Shown here in pieces: positions 1-5,498 of a DNA stretch of 5,525 nucleotides. The notes under the pieces were generated by a model. The model ran no database searches, was not told where the DNA came from, and was given only the letters and a program-made list of their open reading frames with translations. The DNA lies in NCBI GenBank assembly GCA_021108055.1, contig JAIORR010000151.1, positions 1 to 5,525 of the forward strand, read 5' to 3'. A program made the position numbers and the translations under genes. This DNA is from Candidatus Cloacimonadota bacterium. GTDB lineage: Bacteria; Cloacimonadota; Cloacimonadia; Cloacimonadales; TCS61. How positions within the stretch are numbered: the first letter of the stretch is position 1; every line of letters starts with the position of its first letter.

Positions 1-2
1 TC

Positions 3-347
3 GCCGAACTTGCATTAAGTAAAGAGGTTTACCGACTGGAAAAAAATCTGGGAGTACTCGCTACTTTTGCCGCAGTTGCTCCTCTTATCGGATTTCTGGG
101 AACGGTTACCGGAATGGTCAAAGTTTTCATGAGAATAGGTGAAACGGGGGGAGGAGTGGATATCAGTCTTCTGGCAAATGGCATCTGGGAGGCACTTGTC
201 ACCACGATCGGTGGTCTTACAGTAGGGATTATTTCCATTCTGTTCTATAACTATCTTGTAGGAAAAGTGGAAGACATTGCTCAGGAACTGGAAGAAAAAA
301 CTAATGAATTTATTTTTAATATCAGGGGAATACGGGATGAAAATTAA
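3..347 (+). CDS. exbB: ExbB/TolQ/MotA-type proton channel subunit (3' part only)
   Basis: The 5' end lies outside the window; 114 C-terminal residues are visible, in frame from base 3. In this family ExbB forms a pentamer in the inner membrane that, with ExbD, uses proton flow to energise TonB. Two membrane segments can be seen: fragment residues about 17-42 (with PLIGFLGTVTG at 27-37) and about 61-86 (IWEALVTTIGGLTVGI at 61-76, ending in YNYLV). Thr34 in GTV, Glu63 and Thr68 line up with the conserved polar channel residues of E. coli ExbB (T148, E176, T181; from memory). The tail after residue 87 is a charged cytoplasmic helix rich in Glu and Lys. The gene overlaps exbD by 11 bp, and exbD and tonB follow directly, which favours ExbB over TolQ or MotA. 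The missing N-terminus cannot be judged. Confidence 0.93.
   Translation, partial: AELALSKEVYRLEKNLGVLATFAAVAPLIGFLGTVTGMVKVFMRIGETGGGVDISLLANGIWEALVTTIGGLTVGIISILFYNYLVGKVEDIAQELEEKTNEFIFNIRGIRDEN
324..329 (+). promoter_or_regulatory. Shine-Dalgarno that sets the exbD start
   Basis: AGGGGA lies 7 nt before the ATG at 337, inside the end of exbB. The longer possible reading from an ATG at 277 would add 20 non-family residues ahead of the membrane helix and has no comparable site, so 337 is preferred. Confidence 0.6.
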
Positions 348-753
348 TTTGAGGAAAAAGAGAATATCGACTACTGCCATAATTTCCTTTACCGACGTTA
401 TCTTTTTACTTATTATATTCCTATTGATCTCCTCGAATTTTTTAACTCATTCGGGTATTAAAGTAAATCTGCCCGGAGCAAGTACTCAACAGAACGAGTT
501 TAACAGGAATATCAGCCTCACACTTACAATAAATGATGAAGTTTATATAAATAACGAAGCGGTTAGCTGGGAAGAATTACCGGAAGTTTTGAACAGAAAA
601 CTTATAGATGATCCCGAGCAGGTGGTAGTGGTTAGAGCAGACGAAGATGTGGCTTTGAAAAAAATAGTAAAACTTCTGGATATTGCCAGACTTTCCGGCA
701 CGAACAGGTTTTTTATTGCTACGGAAATCCGTAATATTAAAGAAGATGAATGA
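337..753 (+). CDS. exbD: ExbD/TolR biopolymer transport protein
   Basis: 138 aa, the usual size for ExbD/TolR. It is a single-pass inner-membrane protein whose transmembrane Asp takes part in proton passage through the ExbB ring; its periplasmic domain works with TonB. A basic cytoplasmic start (KINLRKKR, residues 2-9) precedes one membrane helix at about 16-33. This helix carries FTDVIFLLIIF (18-28), and Asp20 matches the conserved functional Asp of the family. The next stretch, IKVNLPGAS (41-49), is the typical loop leading into the periplasmic domain. INDEVYINNEAV (65-76) and VVVRADEDVALKKIVKLLD (97-115) match the ExbD fold pattern. The start at 337 places the helix at the normal distance from the N-terminus. 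The gene overlaps exbB upstream by 11 bp and tonB downstream by 8 bp, suggesting coupled translation. TolR is the alternative, but a TonB-type gene follows rather than tolA/tolB/pal. Confidence 0.94.
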   Translation: MKINLRKKRISTTAIISFTDVIFLLIIFLLISSNFLTHSGIKVNLPGASTQQNEFNRNISLTLTINDEVYINNEAVSWEELPEVLNRKLIDDPEQVVVVRADEDVALKKIVKLLDIARLSGTNRFFIATEIRNIKEDE

Positions 754-1510
754 TAGAAAACTTGCTTTAATAGGATCGGTATTATTCCATTTGATCCTGG
801 CAGTTACAGCATATTTAATAAATTACATTATACTGCCGCCAAGCGTTTTTAAAACTATCGAGATCGTTGAATTCGGTTTTAATGAATCTGCAAATAATGA
901 AAGATTCATCTCTCCTCTATCACGATCATCAAATTATTTAGATTCTCATACTCCAGGTAGAATGTCCAGCCTGATCCCCAAAAAAGTAAAACTTCCAAAA
1001 ATTTTTTCAGAATCGGACGATGAACCTGTTTATATCCCGGAATATGAGAAAACCGCTTTTAATGCTCTGGATATGGATAAAAAGATCGGTAACACAAGTG
1101 AAAAACTTAAAAGTAAAATAGAGGAAAAGATATTTACGGAAAATGATGTTTCTGCGGAAGATAATCCTGTTATTTCTACGAACGATGAATATCTTAAATC
1201 TTTAACTAACAGGCTTTATGGTGAGAGCGGGTCAGATTCCCCCTACATTCTTGAGGGTGAAATAACTAATAGAAGCATCGTCAATAAAGTGATCCCACAA
1301 TATCCGGCAGATCTGCAGAGAACAGTTAAGGTTAAAATTAAATTCGATGTACTGAACGATGGAACAGTGAGTAATATAATTATTATTAAAAAAGCTGATG
1401 CTGTTTTTGACAAATTAAGTCTGGAGGCTATTCAAAGATGGAAATTCAACTCGATTCCCCAGGATATAATCCAGAAAGGCAGTATTACATTTATTTATGA
1501 ATTAAGGTGA
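746..1510 (+). CDS. tonB: TonB family energy transducer
   Basis: 254 aa. TonB carries energy from ExbB-ExbD across the periplasm to outer-membrane receptors. The N-terminus has a short cytoplasmic stretch and one membrane anchor at about 6-30. The anchor contains SVLFH (11-15), the same SVxxH spacing as the essential Ser/His of E. coli TonB (recalled). A charged, low-complexity linker of roughly 135 residues follows; it lacks the Glu-Pro/Lys-Pro repeats of enterobacterial TonB. The C-terminal TonB domain (about 168-254) is recognisable from PQYP (184-187), VKIKFDVLNDGTVSN (196-210), FDKLSLEAIQRWKF (221-234) and a final beta strand ITFIYELR. The ATG at 746 lies inside the end of exbD (8-bp overlap). 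The nearby AAGAAG sits too close to be an ideal Shine-Dalgarno, so start-up probably relies on coupling to exbD. An in-frame ATG at 683 would put 21 extra residues before the anchor and is less likely. The receptor is not in the window. Confidence 0.9.
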   Translation: MNDRKLALIGSVLFHLILAVTAYLINYIILPPSVFKTIEIVEFGFNESANNERFISPLSRSSNYLDSHTPGRMSSLIPKKVKLPKIFSESDDEPVYIPEYEKTAFNALDMDKKIGNTSEKLKSKIEEKIFTENDVSAEDNPVISTNDEYLKSLTNRLYGESGSDSPYILEGEITNRSIVNKVIPQYPADLQRTVKVKIKFDVLNDGTVSNIIIIKKADAVFDKLSLEAIQRWKFNSIPQDIIQKGSITFIYELR

Positions 1511-1513
1511 TCT

Positions 1514-2716
1514 ATGAATAGAATATTAAAGATTAATACTATAGAAGATGCAAAAAACGAATTTGAGAAGATCAAGGTTTCGTCACAAGGTGTAGATGTA
1601 ATGGCACCGAAAGCTCTGGGTCTGTCCATCAAACTTACTGGAGTTCAAAACGGAGCTGCTAATATCCTGAAACAGGAAATGCTCTCTATCGGAGGAGATG
1701 CTGCGGTGGCAAAAGGCGTTGTGAATGGATATGAAAAGATCAGTGATGTGATATTGCTGGGGAATGCCGATAAGATCAAAAAATTGATCGAGAAGTTGGA
1801 ACAACAAAACACTTTTGGTCTTCTTCAGATAAAAGGCGACTTGGAAAAATTGTTGGAACAGATGCTGAAGCAATCACCAAAAGAAATAAACTGCAATGGA
1901 AAGATCATTAAATTCGATAAAATAAAGATCGTAGGTATTTTGAATTTAACGCCGGACAGTTTTTCCGACGGGAATAAATTTAAGGATTCAAAAGCGGCAA
2001 TAGATTATGCATTAAAAATGATAGATGATGGTGCAGACATCATCGACGTTGGAGGAGAATCTACCCGTCCGGGTGCAGGGAAGATAGATATCCAAACAGA
2101 ATTAAAAAGAGTGATACCGGTAATCGAGAAACTGAAACAGAAAACGGATATTCCCATTTCTATCGATACGTACAAAGCAGAAGTTGCAGAAAAATCTATT
2201 GAATCCGGAGCATCCGTAATTAATGATATTAGTGCTTTAAGATTTGACGAGAATATGATAAATATTTTAAATAAATATTGCGACGTTCCGGTTATACTGA
2301 TGCATATGCAGGGCACTCCCACAAATATGCAGGAATTACCTTTTTATGAAGATACAATCGAAGAGATAATTCAGTTTTTGAAAGAAAGAATAGATTATTG
2401 TGTTTCAAATGGTGTGAACAGGAAGAGAATAATAATCGATCCGGGAATTGGTTTTGGGAAAAGATATATCGATAATCTGCTGATCCTAAAAAAACTATCT
2501 GAATTTAAAAGTTTTGATCTGCCAGTCCTTTTGGGAGCTTCCAGAAAAAGTTTTATTGGTGTTATCTACAAGTCGAAACCTGTCGATAGATTGGAAGGAA
2601 GTCTTGCTTCTACGGCTCTGGCATTCCAGAATAACATAGAATTGATCCGTGTTCATGATGTAAAGGAACATAAAAATTTATTGAAAACATTGGAAGCAGT
2701 AGGTAATACTTTATGA
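1514..2716 (+). CDS. folP: Dihydropteroate synthase with N-terminal extension
   Basis: 400 aa, cytoplasmic. DHPS condenses 6-hydroxymethyl-7,8-dihydropterin diphosphate with p-aminobenzoate to give dihydropteroate (folate pathway; sulfonamide target). The catalytic TIM barrel covers about residues 135-400 with all family signatures: GILNLTPDSFSDG (141-153), DVGGESTRPGA (178-188), SIDTYKAEVA (216-225), INDIS (236-240), MHMQGTPTNMQ (263-273), IDPGIGFGK (308-316), GASRKSFIG (341-349) and IRVHDVKEH (378-386). About 130 residues precede the barrel, whereas classical DHPS is about 270-290 aa. The extension contains VMAPKALGLSIKL (29-41) and ILKQEMLSIGGDAAVAKGVV (51-70). I recall similar extensions in longer DHPS proteins from several phyla and archaea; their function is unclear to me. 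AAGG at 1504-1507, overlapping the tonB stop, lies 6 nt before the ATG and supports this start. The stop overlaps the cdaA ATG (ATGA). No active-site motif is missing. Confidence 0.97.
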   Translation: MNRILKINTIEDAKNEFEKIKVSSQGVDVMAPKALGLSIKLTGVQNGAANILKQEMLSIGGDAAVAKGVVNGYEKISDVILLGNADKIKKLIEKLEQQNTFGLLQIKGDLEKLLEQMLKQSPKEINCNGKIIKFDKIKIVGILNLTPDSFSDGNKFKDSKAAIDYALKMIDDGADIIDVGGESTRPGAGKIDIQTELKRVIPVIEKLKQKTDIPISIDTYKAEVAEKSIESGASVINDISALRFDENMINILNKYCDVPVILMHMQGTPTNMQELPFYEDTIEEIIQFLKERIDYCVSNGVNRKRIIIDPGIGFGKRYIDNLLILKKLSEFKSFDLPVLLGASRKSFIGVIYKSKPVDRLEGSLASTALAFQNNIELIRVHDVKEHKNLLKTLEAVGNTL

Positions 2717-3456
2717 ATATCTTTATTCCCAGGTTCACCGATATAATCGATATTTTAATCGTAGCTTTTATTTTATACAGAATAATTATTCTATTAAAAA
2801 AAACAGGCGGATACCAGATATTAATAGGTCTTGTTGCCGTTGTTTTGATATACTTCACTGCTATGATCTTTAATCTGAGTATGATGTCTTCTTTGCTCAG
2901 TTCCTTGAAACAGTACTGGGTAATAGTATTTATTATATTGTTCCAGCAGGAGATCAGGAATCTTTTTTCCAGGCTAACTCAGAGTCACGATTTAAGATCA
3001 CTTTTCGGAGATACAAAGAAGTCTGTTTATACTCCTCTATTGAATGCTGTTTCCGTCATGTCTTTCCGAAAGATCGGAGCTCTTATTGTTATTGAGAACA
3101 GAAGAAAATTAAGTGAGCTGATAAAAACAGGCGAACTCATCGATGCTCAGATATCATTAAAACTGATTCTTACGATATTCAATAATAAAACAATTCTTCA
3201 CGATGGAGCCGTTATCATCAGGAATAACAGGATATATGCCGTGAAAGTGGTTTTACCTCTTTCGGAAAATGTAGAATATGCCCAGAAATTTGGTACACGC
3301 CATCTGGCAGCAGTGGGAATAACAGAAAGTACCGATGCTTTTTCTATTATTGTTTCAGAAGAAACAGGAAGAATATCTGTAGCCAAAAATAGTGAAATTT
3401 TTACCGACCTCACAATAGATGAACTTTCCCAGAGAATAAAGGATGAAACTTCATAA
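2713..3456 (+). CDS. cdaA: Membrane diadenylate cyclase (CdaA type)
   Basis: 247 aa. CdaA joins two ATP into cyclic di-AMP, a second messenger tied to osmolyte and potassium balance and to cell-wall physiology. Three membrane segments are visible at about 10-28, 34-54 and 68-78; FQQEIRNLFSRL (77-88) then leads into the cytoplasmic DAC domain. That domain has ALIVIE (123-128), LHDGAVIIR (162-170) with the catalytic DGA at 164-166, GTRHLAAVGITE (194-205) and IIVSEETGRISVA (212-224). The usual second signature is RHR; here it is RHL (196-198), so one ATP-contacting Arg appears to be Leu, although all else is intact. The ATG overlaps the folP stop (ATGA), giving likely translational coupling. To my recollection a folP-cdaA pair is common in Bacteroidota and relatives, whereas Firmicutes pair cdaA with cdaR-glmM. 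No CdaR-like regulator is in the window; coaE follows with a 14-bp overlap. Confidence 0.94.
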   Translation: MNIFIPRFTDIIDILIVAFILYRIIILLKKTGGYQILIGLVAVVLIYFTAMIFNLSMMSSLLSSLKQYWVIVFIILFQQEIRNLFSRLTQSHDLRSLFGDTKKSVYTPLLNAVSVMSFRKIGALIVIENRRKLSELIKTGELIDAQISLKLILTIFNNKTILHDGAVIIRNNRIYAVKVVLPLSENVEYAQKFGTRHLAAVGITESTDAFSIIVSEETGRISVAKNSEIFTDLTIDELSQRIKDETS

Positions 3457-4069
3457 CAGACCTTTTCTGGTAGCTGTCACAGGCGGGATTGCTTCCGGCA
3501 AAACACTGGTATCCAAATGGTTTGAAAAAAAAGGTTTTAAAGTTTATTATTCAGATAAAATCGGACATCATTTCTTAGATGATAAAGAAGTTACCTTAAA
3601 GCTTGTAAAAAGATTTGGAAAAAACATTTTAAAGAATAATAAAATTGATAGAAAAAAACTGGGAAGTATTGTTTTCAACTCACAGGAAGAACTTCATTTT
3701 CTGAATCTGCTTTTGCATCCAAAGATAAGAAGAGAAACCCGCAGGATCATCGAGCATAGTAATGAAGATTACCTGATATTCGAGATTCCACTGCTTTTTG
3801 AAAACAAAATTGAAAAAGCTTTTGACCTGACTATAAACGTTTCTACAGATAAAAAGAACCAGGTAGAAAGATTAAAAAAAGATAATAGATTCCTACTCGA
3901 AGAGATCGAACAGCGAATAAAATCTCAGATGCAGGACTACGACAAACAGAAACTTGCCGACATCAATATAGAAAATAATACTACATTAGATGATCTCTAT
4001 TCAAAACTGGAAAACCTGCTTCCGATCATTAGAAAATTGAATTATAAAGAAGTAATGGAATTGATTTAA
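3443..4069 (+). CDS. coaE: Dephospho-CoA kinase
   Basis: 208 aa, the normal family size. CoaE phosphorylates the 3'-hydroxyl of dephospho-CoA with ATP, the last step of coenzyme A synthesis, in the cytoplasm. The P-loop is GGIASGKT (14-21). VYYSD (34-38) occupies the place of the common DAD motif: the second Asp is kept and the first is Tyr, a variant I associate with Bacteroidota-type CoaE. IDRKKLGSIVF (68-78), LLHPKIRRE (90-98), EIPLLFE (114-120) and the lid/adenine region QVERLKKDNR through RIKSQM (140-163) follow in family order. The start lies within the cdaA 3' end (14-bp overlap). AAAGG directly abuts the ATG, too close for a standard site, while AGAG at 3431-3434 has better spacing. 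Thirteen residues before the P-loop is normal, so this start is kept. This is the last gene of the run; structured noncoding DNA begins within 10 bp of its stop. Confidence 0.95.
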   Translation: MKLHNRPFLVAVTGGIASGKTLVSKWFEKKGFKVYYSDKIGHHFLDDKEVTLKLVKRFGKNILKNNKIDRKKLGSIVFNSQEELHFLNLLLHPKIRRETRRIIEHSNEDYLIFEIPLLFENKIEKAFDLTINVSTDKKNQVERLKKDNRFLLEEIEQRIKSQMQDYDKQKLADINIENNTTLDDLYSKLENLLPIIRKLNYKEVMELI

Positions 4070-4077
4070 AATTTTGA

Positions 4078-4210
4078 CATTCCCAAGTTCTCAATGCTGG
4101 TTCCATCGACTAACCCAGTGAAATAGTCTTTCAAAATTTCACCCTATTGAAATGAAGAAAGATTTCATGGGGCTGGCAGGTTGAAAAGTCGAAGGTTAGA
4201 TTTTGGGATG
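4078..4210. repeat. Long interrupted palindrome (REP/MITE-like), element 1
   Basis: A 133-bp stretch folds on itself as nested arms. These are CATTCCCAA (4078-4086)/TTGGGATG (4203-4210, one bulge), TCGACT (4106-4111)/AGTCGA (4187-4192), AACC (4112-4115)/GGTT (4179-4182), TGAAAT (4119-4124)/ATTTCA (4162-4167), CTTTC (4128-4132)/GAAAG (4157-4161) and ATTTCA (4136-4141)/TGAAAT (4148-4153) around the loop CCCTAT. AACC/GGTT and CCCA (4114-4117)/TGGG (4168-4171) are alternative pairings. It starts 9 bp after the coaE stop, so it would be transcribed as a hairpin in any read-through mRNA. Repeat status elsewhere in the genome cannot be seen. Confidence 0.65.
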
Positions 4211-4219
4211 GATACTGTC

Positions 4220-4239
4220 ATTCCCGTGGAAACGGGAAT
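4220..4239. repeat. Perfect 8-bp hairpin, dRS3-like
   Basis: ATTCCCGT-GGAA-ACGGGAAT is a perfect 8-bp stem with a 4-nt loop. It fits the pattern ATTCCC-N8-GGGAAT described for the neisserial dRS3 repeat and similar widespread short repeats. The resemblance is to a pattern and does not imply neisserial origin. Confidence 0.7.
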
Positions 4240-4268
4240 CTAAGATTTGAAATGAATACCCGGATTGC

Positions 4269-4293
4269 TGGTTCAATTATGCTAATTGAACCA
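4269..4293. repeat. Perfect 11-bp hairpin
   Basis: TGGTTCAATTA (4269-4279) and TAATTGAACCA (4283-4293) form a perfect stem with the loop TGC. There is no following T run, so it is not a standard intrinsic terminator. It forms the inner hairpin of the left half of element 2. Confidence 0.75.
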
Positions 4294-4331
4294 CATATTT
4301 TGGTGTATATTTGTAAAAAATCTAATGTATA

Positions 4332-4358
4332 GTTCATCCGGTAGCTGCCGGACTGAAC
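4332..4358. repeat. 10-bp hairpin with one bulged base
   Basis: GTTCATCCGG (4332-4341) pairs with CCGGACTGAAC (4348-4358), leaving C4353 bulged and a loop TAGCTG. It is the inner hairpin of the right half of element 2 and shares the GTTCA/TGAAC arm with the left-half hairpin. Confidence 0.65.
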
Positions 4359-4376
4359 CAGCAGTATTTGCAGTGG

Positions 4377-4398
4377 ATACCCGATCCGAGTCGAGTAT
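4377..4398. repeat. 8-bp hairpin with one mismatch
   Basis: ATACCCGA (4377-4384) pairs with TCGAGTAT (4391-4398) except for one C/A mismatch, around the loop TCCGAG. It occupies the outer position of the right half of element 2, mirroring the hairpin at 4220-4239, from which it has diverged. Confidence 0.6.
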
Positions 4399-4447
4399 GA
4401 CAGCTATCTTTACGAATAAACTAAGAAAATATTTGACAGCAAATTCA

Positions 4448-4460
4448 TTTTTTTTTTTTT
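4448..4460 (+). repeat. T13 homopolymer run
   Basis: Thirteen consecutive T in noncoding DNA between element 2 and the transposase. No strong hairpin directly precedes it (the nearest ends about 50 bp upstream), so it is not called a terminator. Its length makes it prone to replication slippage or sequencing error. Confidence 0.85.
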
Positions 4461-4562
4461 CTGGAATTGTATTTATCAGTAATCGATTCAACACAAAAAA
4501 TGAAAAGCTAAATTTACCTTGAGATAATAGAATTATGGGAGTGTTAACTTAACTGTGTCTGT

Positions 4563-4567
4563 GAAGG
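4563..4567 (+). promoter_or_regulatory. Ribosome binding site of the transposase gene
   Basis: GAAGG lies 6 nt upstream of the ATG at 4574, a good Shine-Dalgarno spacing. It supports this start, which keeps the whole zinc ribbon. Confidence 0.6.
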
Positions 4568-4573
4568 CACATA

Positions 4574-5443
4574 ATGTTAATTGACAAAAGAAGTTATGAT
4601 AGAATTTACTCGTGTCATGAGTATAAAGAAAAAAAACGCTGTCCGAATTGTAGCAGTTTGGATACTAAGAAGAACGGTTTTATTTATAGTAAGATATTAA
4701 CTGTTCGAGGAAAAGTAAAACGCAAAACGCAAAGATTTTATTGTAAGAAATGCGGATTAAGTTTTACACATTTTGGTAGTAAAATCCGTAAGCGAACAAG
4801 TGATCATTTAAAAAGACAAGCAGTTCTTGATTTTGTTCTAACAAAGAATTCATTACGAGAAGTGGGGAATCGATACGAATTATCCAAAACATCCGTTTTG
4901 AATTGGTTGTCTCTAATCTCTGATGAAACGCACTCTTTCAGGATTGATGCCTCAATGTGTAGTGGTGTAATACAAATAGATGGGAAAGAGATCAAACTTG
5001 GTGGTCAGAAGAAGTCAATCTTACTGTCTATTGATGCCAAAACTAAGCAGCCACTTTCTTACAGAATCAGCGATGGTGAAAACAAACAGACATCTGAGAG
5101 TTTTCTTCAATCATTGAAATTGTTATACCCGCTTGAAATACGTGGTATCATTAGTGATTTTGGTAGAGGAAAATGCTTTCTCGGCGTAGTTAAAAAGGTT
5201 TTTCCACAAGTACCTCATCAGGTTTGTTTGGTTCATTTTATGCGTTATGTTTGGATGTTTATTCCTCGAACTAAACGTAGTAAGTTTTATTTGAGAAACA
5301 GGTTATTAAAGAGTATGATAAAGAATGTAATTAAGGCTTCATCGAGAGAAGAATCAATGTATTGGTTAGAAAAGATCAATCATTTCAAACCATTCTTCAG
5401 AGCAAGCTATCATAATAGATTTATTCGCTCAATTAATAACTAA
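4574..5443 (+). pseudogene. Zinc-ribbon DDE transposase, C-terminally truncated
   Basis: 289 aa. Transposases of this type cut and rejoin element ends using Mg-binding D, D and E residues in an RNase H-like fold. An N-terminal zinc ribbon has Cys23/Cys26 (CPNC) and Cys57/Cys60 (CKKC). A helix-turn-helix-like segment lies at about 79-115 (LREVGNRYELSKTSVLNWL at 94-112). The catalytic core shows IDGKEIKLGG (135-144) with the first Asp at 136, and IISDFGRG (192-199) with the second Asp at 195. CLVHFMR (218-224) is the CxxH motif of MULE/IS256-type enzymes. The protein ends at RSINN, just where relatives continue towards a TN..E motif carrying the catalytic Glu. No reading frame after the stop restores it (the same frame gives about 13 unrelated codons). 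GAAGG at 4563-4567, 6 nt before the ATG, supports the start. It resembles the Zn-binding variant of IS256-family transposases; exact family assignment is uncertain. Probably inactive. Confidence 0.75.
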
Positions 5444-5498
5444 TCTTTCCGACCTAAGTTAACCTCTTGCGAGACAAGTAAATAACTCAAATAAGTCA

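Larger units (their letters stand above)
4215..4403. repeat. Palindromic element 2 with inverted CTGTCAT ends (MITE/REP-like)
   Basis: A 189-bp unit has CTGTCAT at 4215-4221 and its exact reverse complement ATGACAG at 4397-4403. A second, inner inverted pair, TGCTGGTTCA (4266-4275)/TGAACCAGCA (4354-4363), is spaced similarly from each end. Each half contains two hairpins, so the element reads as two diverged inverted copies of one half-unit. No coding sequence is inside. No clear target duplication flanks it. This architecture is typical of nonautonomous palindromic repeats; the mobilising enzyme is unknown. Confidence 0.6.
4070..4573. other. Structured noncoding intergenic region
   Basis: 504 bp between coaE and the transposase with no credible gene. 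Short open readings of about 70-78 codons on both strands run through inverted repeats and show no family motif. The region holds two abutting palindromic elements (about 4078-4210 and 4215-4403), a T13 run, the left candidate end of the transposon and the transposase ribosome binding site. No canonical terminator (GC stem followed directly by a U run) is seen after coaE. A TTGACA at 4433-4438 has no partner -10 box because the expected position falls in the T run. Confidence 0.75.
4539..5466 (+). mobile_element. Candidate truncated insertion sequence
   Basis: A 928-bp segment is bounded by GTTAACTTA (4543-4551) and its exact reverse complement TAAGTTAAC (5455-5463). GAG (4539-4541) and CTC (5464-5466) extend the match if one extra T (4542) is allowed on the left. 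The only gene inside is the transposase. The flanks (AATTATGG and TTGCGAGA) show no direct target repeat. The C-terminally short transposase suggests the element is internally deleted or that the right end is not original. Part of the match is the self-palindrome GTTAAC, which lowers its weight. Confidence 0.4.

Noticed and set aside
277..336. Upstream ATG at 277 as the exbD start
   Set aside because: It would add 20 residues encoded within exbB ahead of the usual short cytoplasmic N-terminus; the ATG at 337 has a good Shine-Dalgarno.
15..380. 121-codon open reading on the - strand opposite exbB/exbD
   Set aside because: Antisense to two clear family members, with no recognisable domain; a shadow reading frame.
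4269..4293. Rho-independent terminator for the operon
   Set aside because: The stem is perfect but AT-rich and not followed by a T run; it fits better as part of the palindromic repeat.
4078..4403. CRISPR array
   Set aside because: The repeated words are few, mostly inverted and irregularly spaced; there are no regular direct repeats with equal-length spacers.
4433..4461. TTGACA as a -35 box for the transposase
   Set aside because: At 16-18 nt spacing the -10 position falls in the T13 run and has no TATAAT-like sequence.
4282..4494. 70-codon open reading on the - strand in the intergenic region
   Set aside because: It is largely the complement of the palindromic element, which is open on both strands by symmetry; no motif or start signal supports it.
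4286..4522. 78-codon open reading on the + strand in the intergenic region
   Set aside because: It runs through the hairpins of element 2 and the T13 run (giving a poly-Phe stretch), has no Shine-Dalgarno and shows no protein family motif.
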